From NCBI GenBank assembly GCA_023473795.1, contig JAMCYS010000158.1, positions 1 to 33,292 of the forward strand: a DNA stretch of 33,292 nt, in the 5' to 3' direction. How positions within the stretch are numbered: the stretch's first letter is position 1; each line of letters opens with the position of its first letter. The stretch comes from Chloroflexota bacterium (lineage in GTDB: Bacteria > Chloroflexota > UBA6077 > FW602-bin22 > JAMCYS01). Positions 14,833 through 22,226 of the stretch are shown here, one piece after another. The notes beneath the pieces were generated by a model. It ran no database searches and had not been told where the DNA came from. It worked only from the letters and a program-made list of their open reading frames with translations. The position numbers were made by a program, and so were the translations under genes.

Positions 14833-14838
14833 ATTATA
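14833..14838 (-). promoter_or_regulatory. -10 box of the flippase gene, near-leaderless
   Basis: On the minus strand a perfect TATAAT (14838-14833) ends 10 nt before the ATG, in the 32-nt gap after the YfhO gene. No strong -35 is seen, so the gene may also be read through from YfhO. Confidence 0.5.
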
Positions 14839-14854
14839 CCTTGCTGGCAATGTT

Positions 14855-17416
14855 CTAGGACGGGTCGGGCCCCTGAAGATGTCGTGGTTGCGAGCTGCCG
14901 GGCTGGCGGCGACGGCGACGCCAGGCGAGAAACGCCCAGGCGCCCGCCAACAACAGGCCCGTGGCGGCGCTGATGGTCGAGCCCAACGCGAAGGATGCCG
15001 GCCGGTAGGTGAAGGTGACCACGTGGTCGCCGGGTGGCAGCTGGACGCCGCGCAGGACGTAGTCGACCTGGCGCACGGTCGCTGCTGAGGAATCGACGGT
15101 GGCTTGCCAGCCGGAGTCGTAGGTGTCGGACAGAACCAGCCAGCCGCCGGCACGGCTGCTTACACCGACGCTGACCTGGTTGGGCGTGTACTCCAGAATA
15201 GCCGTAGCGCCACCGCCCGTGGATTGGCCGCAGACGATACCGGGGTTGTTGGCTCTCTCGACCACCGCGGTGAGTCTCGGGTTGAAACCGGGCGCTCGCA
15301 GGGTGTCGAGCGCGGCCGTCTCGTCGCTGGCCAGGACGCAATCCGCGGCGACGAAGGCCCGAGGGAGAGCCTGCTCGTTCTCGTAGATGGCTAGGTCTCC
15401 ATCGTACACCTTGTGGAATCCCGGCGCAGGCGCCGGCGTCCCGGGCGGCCGCAGGACGTACTTGACGTTCAATAGGTCCAGGATCGGCGAATCAAAGCGC
15501 GTCAGCCAGACCCAATTGCCAAACGCACCACCAGGCTGCCCCGTCTCCGCTAGGTTCAGGAGTCTAGCGTACCGCTCGTCGTACACAGACTGGTAGCCGC
15601 CTACCTCAGAGATGCCATAGGCTTGCAGCATGTTGGGGAAGAGCAGATCCCCGTCGGTGTCCAGCCCAACCCGGTAGCTGGCCTTGTCCGCCAGCAGGAA
15701 GTCGATGGCCGGCGTCGAGGGATAGAGCGAGCCCGCGGGCACCGTCGCATTGTACTGCCAGCCGAAGTAGACGAGGTCCAGGGCTATGACTGTCGTGCAG
15801 AGGGCCGGGAATAGGCTCGGCCGATGCTGTCGTGCCCAGAGAACGAGCACGCAGCCAGCGGCAATCGCCAGCGTCACGTAGATCGTCGGGCTCAGAGGGC
15901 TCAGGTTGGCGGCGATTTGCGCGTACAGCCAATCCACGGTCCCGAGCTCTTTCTGATACTGCTCCTCCGTTGCCAGGCTACCCGGCACGCCGAAGACCCG
16001 GTCGTAGGTGTGCTGGTACCAGAGGGCGAGCAGCCACTCACGGCCGAAGAGCGACAGCGCGTTGACCGCTGCCACGCCGACGACGGAAACGCCAAGCAAG
16101 CCCACCGTCACTCCGCGCAGCCGAAGGGCCAGCCGCAAACCGGCAGCGGAGGCAAGGTAGTCCGCACCTACCGCCGCCAGCATCGCTACGCCAAAGGCGT
16201 AGAGCAGCAGCGTTCTCTGTGGGTTAAGCGCACCGAACATCGGTATAGAGTAGTAGAGAATTGTGTACAGGGGGCTGCCGAAAACCAGAAGAAGCGCTAG
16301 GACGGCGACCAAACTGAAGAACACTGCGAGCGCGCGGCGGCTCACCAGGCCGGCGGCGGCCAGCACGAGCGTGAGGAGCCCGGCGTAACCTTGAAACTCG
16401 TTGGCGTTTGTGCTGCCAATTCCATAGAGTTCAAATGGATAGGTTGGCCCTCCGGCGAGACCAGGGACCACGAAGGCTGCGAGGAGGGCAACCCTTGGCC
16501 AGTTGTGACGGAACATGTCCGCAATAGGCACAGCGGTCCGCTGGGATATGCCGATCAGCTCCAGAGTAGGCAACATCGTGCACGCGGCCAGAGCGAAGCC
16601 ACCCACGAGTCCTACTGCGCAATAGCAGATTGGCAGCACCAGCCTTGTCAACGACCCGTTGGTCCAAGCGTCGCCAATAGCTCGGAAGCCGCCGTAGCCT
16701 GACAGCGCTATCAGCAGATACAGGCTGCGCTGAATGTTGCCCCCGTTCAGACTGAGCGCCACCACCACGCAGAGGCCCAGCGCCCAGGCAAGGCTGTGTC
16801 GCAGCCGCGCTCGGTCGAAAACAAACAAGGCCAGTGGTAGGAGGGCGGCCGTGGTCACGGTGTGCCCGAATTCGAACCAGACCATGACATAGCCGTTGAA
16901 CGACCAGGCTATCGCGCCGACCAGAGCCCCGAGTTTGCCCAGCCCTGCCTGGCGGAGGAAGAGGTAAGTGAAACAGCCGGCCAAGAAGAGGTGCAGCATC
17001 AGGTTGACGTCGTGCGCGTACTCGGCCGGCAGTAAGGCGAGCAGGACTAGGCGCGTGGGGTAGAGCACCGCCGAGAGGCCGTTGGCCAGCAAGGGGTGGC
17101 CGCCCAGGAGGAACGGGTCCCACAGCGGCAGGACGCCCTGGCGCAGTCGCGAGGCGATGAACTTATCTTGAGGGTAGTAGATCGAAATGACGTCGCCCAA
17201 GAGAGCGTTCGCGGGCTGCCTATCGCCGGAGAAGTACCGCCAGGGGTACCAGTCGTTGGCGATGTCGCCGGGGATGAACACCTGGCCGAGGAAGAGGAAC
17301 CTGGCGAAGAAAAGGATCGTTAGGGCGCCGATGATCGCGAACGGCAGCCAGCGCCAACCTGCTATTCGCGTGGCGAGCTCTGCCAGCGCACGGCCGGGCC
17401 TGGAAATCGTAAGCAA
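14855..17416 (-). CDS. YfhO-family membrane protein, probable GT-C type glycosyltransferase
   Basis: It has 853 residues. It has about 12 membrane segments in residues 20-560, a first extracytoplasmic loop with PGD (D51), then PQDKFIASRLRQGVLPLWDP and GGHPLLANG, all typical of YfhO proteins. A large C-terminal extracytoplasmic beta-rich domain follows (YTPNQVSVGV, VLSDTYDSGWQATVD, LPPGDHVVTFTYRP), and a last membrane helix with a basic tail RRRRR. YfhO members are linked to glycosylation of cell-surface polymers using undecaprenyl-phosphate sugars, which fits the GT2 and flippase genes. I chose TTG 17416 (AAGAGGA just upstream). An ATG at 17632 in the same frame would add 72 residues without likeness or ribosome binding site. 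Confidence 0.85.
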   Translation of the reverse strand: MLTISRPGRALAELATRIAGWRWLPFAIIGALTILFFARFLFLGQVFIPGDIANDWYPWRYFSGDRQPANALLGDVISIYYPQDKFIASRLRQGVLPLWDPFLLGGHPLLANGLSAVLYPTRLVLLALLPAEYAHDVNLMLHLFLAGCFTYLFLRQAGLGKLGALVGAIAWSFNGYVMVWFEFGHTVTTAALLPLALFVFDRARLRHSLAWALGLCVVVALSLNGGNIQRSLYLLIALSGYGGFRAIGDAWTNGSLTRLVLPICYCAVGLVGGFALAACTMLPTLELIGISQRTAVPIADMFRHNWPRVALLAAFVVPGLAGGPTYPFELYGIGSTNANEFQGYAGLLTLVLAAAGLVSRRALAVFFSLVAVLALLLVFGSPLYTILYYSIPMFGALNPQRTLLLYAFGVAMLAAVGADYLASAAGLRLALRLRGVTVGLLGVSVVGVAAVNALSLFGREWLLALWYQHTYDRVFGVPGSLATEEQYQKELGTVDWLYAQIAANLSPLSPTIYVTLAIAAGCVLVLWARQHRPSLFPALCTTVIALDLVYFGWQYNATVPAGSLYPSTPAIDFLLADKASYRVGLDTDGDLLFPNMLQAYGISEVGGYQSVYDERYARLLNLAETGQPGGAFGNWVWLTRFDSPILDLLNVKYVLRPPGTPAPAPGFHKVYDGDLAIYENEQALPRAFVAADCVLASDETAALDTLRAPGFNPRLTAVVERANNPGIVCGQSTGGGATAILEYTPNQVSVGVSSRAGGWLVLSDTYDSGWQATVDSSAATVRQVDYVLRGVQLPPGDHVVTFTYRPASFALGSTISAATGLLLAGAWAFLAWRRRRRQPGSSQPRHLQGPDPS

Positions 17417-17483
17417 CTGTCCTCTTGACTCAGGTAGTCTCGCCGCGCTGGCGTAGCCGGAGCGAGGGAGGGCACGAGAGCCA

Positions 17484-17618
17484 CTAAAACGAACAGGCCC
17501 CAGTATTGGTTCCCGGCGGCCGTTTGTCAAGCAGCCCTTTGTGCACTGGCAGGGCCAGGTGTTCCTCCGGCAGTTCGCTCCAACCAGGCAGATTGCCTTC
17601 GTCGCCGTTGTCAGGCAT
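17484..17618 (-). CDS. Possible small protein, 44 residues
   Basis: On the minus strand an ATG at 17618 follows GGAGG by 7 nt (17630-17626), one of the best ribosome binding sites in the window. The frame runs 44 codons to TAG (17486-17484). The predicted product starts MPDNGDEGNLPGWSELPEEH and is acidic in its first half and basic/Gly-rich in the second; it has no membrane segment or Cys pair. It ends 67 nt before the YfhO start, on the same strand, so it could be a leader ORF or a small protein in that operon. I recognise no family. It could also be chance, since codon third positions are only moderately GC-rich. Confidence 0.35.
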   Translation of the reverse strand: MPDNGDEGNLPGWSELPEEHLALPVHKGLLDKRPPGTNTGACSF

Positions 17619-17629
17619 ATCTCCACCTC

Positions 17630-17647
17630 CATTTTGCACGTAAAATG
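17630..17647. promoter_or_regulatory. Operator-like 18-bp dyad in a divergent control region
   Basis: CATTTT (17630-17635), GCACGT, AAAATG (17642-17647) is perfectly symmetric in its arms. It lies 28 nt before the -35 box of the dehydrogenase gene and touches the ribosome binding site of the small ORF on the other strand. The AT-rich arms stand out in GC-rich DNA. The site looks like one for a dimeric repressor (LacI- or GntR-like spacing); no such regulator is adjacent. The rest of 17417-17760 holds the small ORF and the promoter and 5' UTR below. Confidence 0.45.
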
Positions 17648-17675
17648 CGGCGCGCAGGTTCTATTCCTTCCCGGG

Positions 17676-17705
17676 TTGACGGCAGCCAGACGGCAAACGG
17701 ATAAT
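17676..17705 (+). promoter_or_regulatory. Promoter of the dehydrogenase-amidohydrolase operon
   Basis: The -35 TTGACG (17676-17681), an 18-bp spacer and the -10 GATAAT (17700-17705) predict a start near 17712, giving a 5' UTR of about 49 nt. Confidence 0.7.
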
Positions 17706-17723
17706 TGCCGTAGGGAACCAATT

Positions 17724-17742
17724 TGCCGCCCGTGCGGCGGCA
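17724..17742 (+). other. 5' UTR hairpin before the dehydrogenase gene
   Basis: TGCCGCC (17724-17730) pairs perfectly with GGCGGCA (17736-17742) around CGTGC. It ends 3 nt before the AAGGAG ribosome binding site. It may stabilise the mRNA or affect initiation. Confidence 0.4.
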
Positions 17743-17760
17743 CCGAAGGAGAAACGCACT

Positions 17761-18747
17761 TTGAACGACAAGAAGACCCGCGTGGCCGTGATCGGCGCCG
17801 GCGACTACGCCGGCCGTTATCATATCCCCCACCTCGTCGCCAATCCCCACGTCGCCCTGCAGGCCCTCGTGGCCCGCAACCCCGAGACGCTGGCGCAGAA
17901 GGCGGCGCTCTTCGGCGTGCCGCGCTGGTATACGGACTACTCGGTACTGCTGGAGCGGGAGGAACTTGATGCTGTCGTGGTAAGCGGTCCTCACACGCTG
18001 CACTACGAACTCGCCAAGGCCGCCCTGCGGCGGGGACTGCATGTGCTGGTAGACAAGCACGTGGTGATGCACGCCGCCGAGTGGCGCGAGCTGATCGCCC
18101 TGGCGGCCGACAAGAACGTCACGCTGATGCCGGCGCTGAACCGCCATCTCGACCCCGGCAACCTCTACGCCAAGCAGTTGATCCGTGCCGGCGCCCTGGG
18201 GGAGGTCTACTTCGCTTTCAGCACCCAGATCAACTATCCCCTGGATCGCCACTACACTTCGCTGGCGCTCGCCGGCGGCGGCCCCCTGGTGGGGCGCGGT
18301 AGCCACATGGCGGCGCTCATTCCCTGGCTCACGGGTTGGCGCCCGCAAGAGGTTTCGGCTGCCGTCGCCTCCAATCCAGGTGCCGAGATAGAGGCGAGCG
18401 GCATCGTCAACGTCCGCACCGAGGGCGGCCAGCTCTTCCAGCTCGCCGCGGTCAAGACGGGCTACACGGATGTGGACGAGGTGCGGGTGATCGGCACCGC
18501 GGGCGCTATCCTCTTGTCGCGTCCCGTTCCCTACCGACCGTGGCAGGTGACCCACTTCGGCCCCGGCGGTCAGGTGCAGCCACTTGGCGAGCTGCCGTCG
18601 GGTGAAACGACCACCGACCACTTCGTCCGGGTCGTGCGAGGCGAGACCAGCCTGCGGGTGCCCCCCGAGGACGCTCTGCCCAGCGTTCAGATCGTCGAGG
18701 CCGCCTACGAGTCCGTGCGCAGCGGGCGCACGGTCAAGCTGAGCTAG
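17761..18747 (+). CDS. Gfo/Idh/MocA-family NAD(P)-dependent oxidoreductase
   Basis: It has 328 residues. It has an N-terminal Rossmann fold, VAVIGAGDYAGRYHIPHL (G12, G14). The usual EKP motif at the end of that domain is VDKHVVMH here (D98-K99-H100), so the catalytic Lys is kept and the Pro is replaced. The C-terminal half has GEVYFAFSTQINYP, and GGPLVGRGSHMAALIPWLTG with H182 at the usual catalytic His position. The family oxidises sugars, inositols or other polyols. The TTG start has AAGGAG 9 nt upstream. The amidohydrolase gene starts 18 nt after the stop, so they likely act on the same substrate (polyol or sugar lactone route, inferred). Confidence 0.9.
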   Translation: MNDKKTRVAVIGAGDYAGRYHIPHLVANPHVALQALVARNPETLAQKAALFGVPRWYTDYSVLLEREELDAVVVSGPHTLHYELAKAALRRGLHVLVDKHVVMHAAEWRELIALAADKNVTLMPALNRHLDPGNLYAKQLIRAGALGEVYFAFSTQINYPLDRHYTSLALAGGGPLVGRGSHMAALIPWLTGWRPQEVSAAVASNPGAEIEASGIVNVRTEGGQLFQLAAVKTGYTDVDEVRVIGTAGAILLSRPVPYRPWQVTHFGPGGQVQPLGELPSGETTTDHFVRVVRGETSLRVPPEDALPSVQIVEAAYESVRSGRTVKLS

Positions 18748-18765
18748 GCGGGAAGGAGAGAGTCT

Positions 18766-19620
18766 TTGGCACCGATCTTCGACACCCACGTGCATATCTA
18801 CGATCGCTCGCTCTACCCGTTCCGGCCCGGCTTTGCCCGGCCGGACGGCGAGCGGGCCGACGCGGCGACGCTAGTCGGCGAAATGGACGCGGCGGGGGTC
18901 GACGCCGCCCTGCTGGTGCAAACCCCCTGGTACGGCGAGGACAACCGCTACTTGCTGGAGTCTATGCGTCGCTTTCCCGGCCGCTTTGCCGCCATCGGCT
19001 ACCTGGTGGACCCACTCGCCCCCGATGCGCCCGTGCGCCTTGAGCGCCAGTATCACGAAGATGGCTTCCGGGGCGTGCGCTTCCATCTGGCGGACGACTT
19101 GCGGGGCTTTGTGGACGACCAGCGCATCATCGAGGGCCTGCTGGCGGGCGCGGCCGACCCTCTGCTCCGCCAGGCGCGCGAACTGGGCGTGCCGGTGCAA
19201 TTCCTCAACCGGGTAAGCAACCAGCACGCCATCGTCGCCGTGGCCGACCGCCACCCGGATCTGACCATCGTCGTCGACCACCTGGGCCATCCGTTGGTCG
19301 CCGAGGCGCCGAACTTCCCCTCCTCGTGCCACCTGTTCGCCCTGGCCGAACGCCCCAACGTCTACGTCAAGATGTCCAACCAGGTGCTTAGCTCGCGCCA
19401 ACCCTACCCCTGGCGTGACCTGCACGATTACCAGAAGCGACTGGTCGACCTGTTCGGGCCACGGCGCCTAATGTGGGGCACCAACTGGCCGCTCGACACG
19501 CCCCAGTTGACCTACGCGGCCCGCCTGGCGGCCGTGCGCGACGAGCTGCCATTCCTAAGCGAGGAGGACAAGATCCAGATACTGGGCCGGACGGCGTTTA
19601 GTCTCTGGCAACCGGTCTAG
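18766..19620 (+). CDS. Amidohydrolase-2 family hydrolase (sugar lactonase or dicarboxylate hydrolase-like)
   Basis: It is a 284-residue TIM-barrel hydrolase. Motifs are DTHVHI (H8, H10), GFRGVRFHL, VDHLGHP (H172) and MWGTNWPLDTP. In relatives such as L-fuconolactonase and LigI the last motif is GSDWP with a catalytic Asp; here that place is N240, with D244 four residues on. The TTG start has GGAAGGAGAG just upstream. It is co-transcribed with the Gfo/Idh/MocA dehydrogenase, which would make a lactone that this enzyme could open. The stop shares a CTAG with the stop of the convergent MFS gene. The reaction is not certain because of the Asn. Confidence 0.87.
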   Translation: MAPIFDTHVHIYDRSLYPFRPGFARPDGERADAATLVGEMDAAGVDAALLVQTPWYGEDNRYLLESMRRFPGRFAAIGYLVDPLAPDAPVRLERQYHEDGFRGVRFHLADDLRGFVDDQRIIEGLLAGAADPLLRQARELGVPVQFLNRVSNQHAIVAVADRHPDLTIVVDHLGHPLVAEAPNFPSSCHLFALAERPNVYVKMSNQVLSSRQPYPWRDLHDYQKRLVDLFGPRRLMWGTNWPLDTPQLTYAARLAAVRDELPFLSEEDKIQILGRTAFSLWQPV

Positions 19621-20822
19621 GCTCGGGACGCGGCGCTCTCTGACTGGGCCGGCACCAGGGTAAGGAAGGCGATGGTGGCCAGGCCCAGTAGGGCCCCCAC
19701 GGCGACGAAAGTCGGCGCGTAGCTGAAGGCCGCGATCAGCAAACCGGCGGCAATGGGCCCGGAGGCGTGGCCGACGTCCATGATGGTCGAGAGGACGCCC
19801 AGTGCCGTGCCGTAGGAGCCGGCTCGGGCCTGCTCCGAGACGAAGGCCGAAGTGGAGGAGGTCACTACTGCCAGCCCCAGGCCGTAGGCGAGCCCCGCCA
19901 GCAGAAGAATGGGGAAGCTGGCGCCTAGGCCGAAGGCGGCGGTGGCGCCGCCGCTGGTCAGTAGCCCCAGGGCGATTAGTGGTCGGCGCCCGGCGCGGTC
20001 GGAAGTGCGACCCATTAACGGCTTGCTCAAGGCCGTCGTCAGCAGCTGCGCGCCGAGGATGAAACCCACCTGCCAGACGGGCAGGCCGCCCACCGTGACC
20101 GCGTAAAGAGGCAGAAACGTCTCCACGGCGCCGTAGGAGAAGTACTGCAGCGCCTCGGCGGCTGAGGTGACCAGAATCGGCCGGCTGCGTACCACCTCGG
20201 CTAGGCCGGAGCGCTGCTCTGCCAGAGTCACGGCCAGCGGTTTACCATCCTTCGGCCGCTGTCCCTCCGGCAACCGCCAGGCCAGCGCCAGGACCCCGGC
20301 TGCCCCGCAGACCAGGTACACCGCCTGGTAGGTAGCCACCGAGAGTATCAACCCGCCTACCAGCGGGGCTAGAAAACGCCCGACCAGTGTGGCCGAGGAG
20401 TACCAGCCCATGCTCTGGCCGCGACCTTGCTCGAAGAGGTCGGCCACCAGCGCCAGGGCGACCGGTCCGAAGATGGCCGTCGCCAGGCCGTGGTAAACGC
20501 GCACCGCCACCAGCATCCAGGGCGCCTGCACGGTGAGGTAGAGGAAGGGCGCGCTGGCGAAGACGAAGGCCGCGGCCAGAATCACCCGGCGCCGGCCCAG
20601 AAGGTCCGACAGCGTGCCCGCCGGCAACGAAACGAGTATGCCCACGACGGTGGAGGCAGCGGCGATGAAGCCGATGTCGGCCTCGCTCGCTCCCAGGTCC
20701 CTGGCGAAGAGCGGCAGGGCGGGCGACTTGGCGATGGTGGAGCTGAAGATCGCGAACAGGCCAGTGCCGCAGAGCAGCAGGAAGGGATTGAGCCGCGCCT
20801 TTGCCACGCCGGGCCCCCACAC
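19617..20822 (-). CDS. MFS transporter, 12-TM exporter-like
   Basis: It is a 401-residue major facilitator with 12 hydrophobic segments in two halves. The motif A-type loop after TM2 reads GTLSDLLGRRRVIL, and its repeat in the second half is GRTSDRAGRRPLIALG. YFSYGAVETFLPLYAV and GPIAAGLLIAAFSY are typical of the drug/sugar efflux (MFS_1) families. The substrate is unknown. The start is GTG at 20822 or GTG at 20807; the latter has GGGGG 7 nt upstream. It is convergent with the amidohydrolase and has its own good promoter. Confidence 0.9.
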   Translation of the reverse strand: MWGPGVAKARLNPFLLLCGTGLFAIFSSTIAKSPALPLFARDLGASEADIGFIAAASTVVGILVSLPAGTLSDLLGRRRVILAAAFVFASAPFLYLTVQAPWMLVAVRVYHGLATAIFGPVALALVADLFEQGRGQSMGWYSSATLVGRFLAPLVGGLILSVATYQAVYLVCGAAGVLALAWRLPEGQRPKDGKPLAVTLAEQRSGLAEVVRSRPILVTSAAEALQYFSYGAVETFLPLYAVTVGGLPVWQVGFILGAQLLTTALSKPLMGRTSDRAGRRPLIALGLLTSGGATAAFGLGASFPILLLAGLAYGLGLAVVTSSTSAFVSEQARAGSYGTALGVLSTIMDVGHASGPIAAGLLIAAFSYAPTFVAVGALLGLATIAFLTLVPAQSESAASRA

Positions 20823-20858
20823 GCCAGTATGCCAACCGCTATCCGGACGGCCTGCTGA

Positions 20859-20886
20859 ATTCTAACCACGTCCGGCGCCGTGTCAA
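20859..20886 (-). promoter_or_regulatory. Promoter of the MFS gene
   Basis: On the minus strand, a perfect -35 TTGACA (20886-20881), a 16-bp spacer and the -10 TAGAAT (20864-20859) lie about 30 nt before the start codon. Confidence 0.75.
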
Positions 20887-20953
20887 GTTCACGGCGGAAA
20901 GGCGCCCGTCGAACCAGCCTAACCCTCGGCCGGACGGGTTGACGACGACTGGA

Positions 20954-21919
20954 TCAGTCGCGCCTCTTGCCGGCGACGGAAGCCGTCGGGGGAGCATAGC
21001 TCAGGCTAGTCGTGCTGGCGCAGCCGGCACCGGTGGACAGGTCGCAGACCGCACAGTCGCCCTCCGGGCAGGGCTCCACGTGCACGTTGCAGGTCAGAGA
21101 CCCCAATCTGTCCTTGAGGGAACCTTCTATGTCGTCGCAGAGGTCGTGCGCCTGCGACACGGAGAGCTCGCGGTGCACCACCAGGTGCAGGTCGACGTGG
21201 CGATCGGAGCCCGCCTTGCGAGAGCGCAGGTTGTGATAGCCCACCAGGCGGGCGTCGTGGCGGGCCAGCACCTCTTTGATGGTCGACTGCTCGCCCGCCG
21301 GCAAGCTGCGGTCCAGCAGGTCCACGAACGAGCGCTGTGTTACTTCCCAGGCCGCTTTGAGGATCAGCACCGCTACCGCCAGGGCGATCAGTGGGTCCAG
21401 AACCTTGATTCCGGTGACGCGCACCAGTACCAGCCCGATGGCCACGCCTAGCGAGGTGAGCACGTCCGAAGTCAGGTGGTAGGCATCCGCCTCCAGGGCC
21501 ACCGACTCAGTCTTCTTGGCCACGGCCAGAAGGCGGCGGGAAACGAAGAAGTTGACGATCACGGAGAGACCGACGACGGCTATGCCGGCGTCGACCGAGG
21601 GCAGCTCCACGCCGTAAAGCAGCCTGTTCGCCGATTCGTAGATGATGAGCGCCGCCGCGCCGAATATCAGCATGGCCTCGATGGTGCCCGTTACGTTTTC
21701 GACTTTGCCGTGGCCGTAGGGATGGTCGGAATCGGCCGGCTTGGCGGAGGTGCGAACCGCGAAGAGCGCCATCGCCGCCGCTATCAGGTCCACCCCCGAA
21801 TGGACGGCCTCGGCCAGCACGCTCACCGAGCCGATCATGAGGCCGACGGCCAGTTTGACCACGGTGAGGACGATATTAGTGAAGATGGCCAAGGTGGCTA
21901 CTCTGCTCTTGGCGTCCAA
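20954..21919 (-). CDS. Cation diffusion facilitator (CDF) metal transporter with Cys-rich tail
   Basis: It is a 321-residue proton-coupled divalent cation exporter. Six membrane segments carry the metal site pairs H40xxxD44 (TM2, AEAVHSGVD) and H148xxxD152 (TM5, DAYHLTSDV). The loop DHPYGHGK (H66, H70) is typical. The cytoplasmic domain follows (DRHVDLHLVVHRELSVSQAH, then CNVHVEPC). The His/Asp arrangement points to Zn, Fe or Mn-type CDF proteins, with Zn likeliest. The tail after HVEPC has CPEGDCAVCDLSTGAGC, a four-Cys cluster that most CDF proteins lack. The TTG start has GGGAGG 9 nt upstream. The promoter lies about 110 nt before, in a leader with a hairpin at 21990-22008. Confidence 0.93.
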   Translation of the reverse strand: MDAKSRVATLAIFTNIVLTVVKLAVGLMIGSVSVLAEAVHSGVDLIAAAMALFAVRTSAKPADSDHPYGHGKVENVTGTIEAMLIFGAAALIIYESANRLLYGVELPSVDAGIAVVGLSVIVNFFVSRRLLAVAKKTESVALEADAYHLTSDVLTSLGVAIGLVLVRVTGIKVLDPLIALAVAVLILKAAWEVTQRSFVDLLDRSLPAGEQSTIKEVLARHDARLVGYHNLRSRKAGSDRHVDLHLVVHRELSVSQAHDLCDDIEGSLKDRLGSLTCNVHVEPCPEGDCAVCDLSTGAGCASTTSLSYAPPTASVAGKRRD

Positions 21920-22033
21920 GCCGTTCTACCTCCCGCCTCCGCTTCCCGGTGAGGCCCCGCGCGCCTAGCACCCGTCGGTCGCTCGAACCAAGTCCGCCTG
22001 TCAGACGGACAATCTATGAGCTAATCTAAACAA

Positions 22034-22062
22034 ATTATACGTAGAGGAAGCCTTCCTGGCAA
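22034..22062 (-). promoter_or_regulatory. Promoter of the CDF gene
   Basis: On the minus strand, the -35 TTGCCA (22062-22057), a 17-bp spacer and a perfect -10 TATAAT (22039-22034) give a predicted leader of about 108 nt. The leader contains a small GTCCG/CGGAC hairpin. Confidence 0.7.
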
Positions 22063-22100
22063 CCCTGGTTCGCGGGGCGATTTGCTCGCTTCCCCTGCCC

Positions 22101-22129
22101 TTGCCCGGCCATTGGCCGTGTGCTACGCT
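22101..22129 (+). promoter_or_regulatory. Candidate promoter of the DUF1614 gene
   Basis: The -35 TTGCCC (22101-22106), a 17-bp spacer and the -10 TACGCT (22124-22129) lie divergent from the CDF promoter, about 98 nt before the ATG. Confidence 0.45.
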
Positions 22130-22226
22130 CAGAACAGCGCCCCCGGCGCCGTAGTGGTCTGGGTTGTCGCGCCTCGACCATCCGCGTTCTACACGCCGGG
22201 GCGGGCATCTTCTGAGTGGTGAAGCG

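Noticed and set aside
13356-15341. Flippase reading frame extended upstream to 15341
   Set aside because: The extension lies wholly over the 3' part of the YfhO gene on the same strand in another frame and has no family likeness.
17417-17632. Longer YfhO protein starting at ATG 17632
   Set aside because: The added 72 residues have no membrane or family pattern and there is no ribosome binding site. The same DNA has a better-supported small ORF in another frame.
17611-18795. Long open frame on the minus strand opposite the dehydrogenase gene
   Set aside because: It is a GC-driven shadow of a well-recognised gene, with no family motifs.
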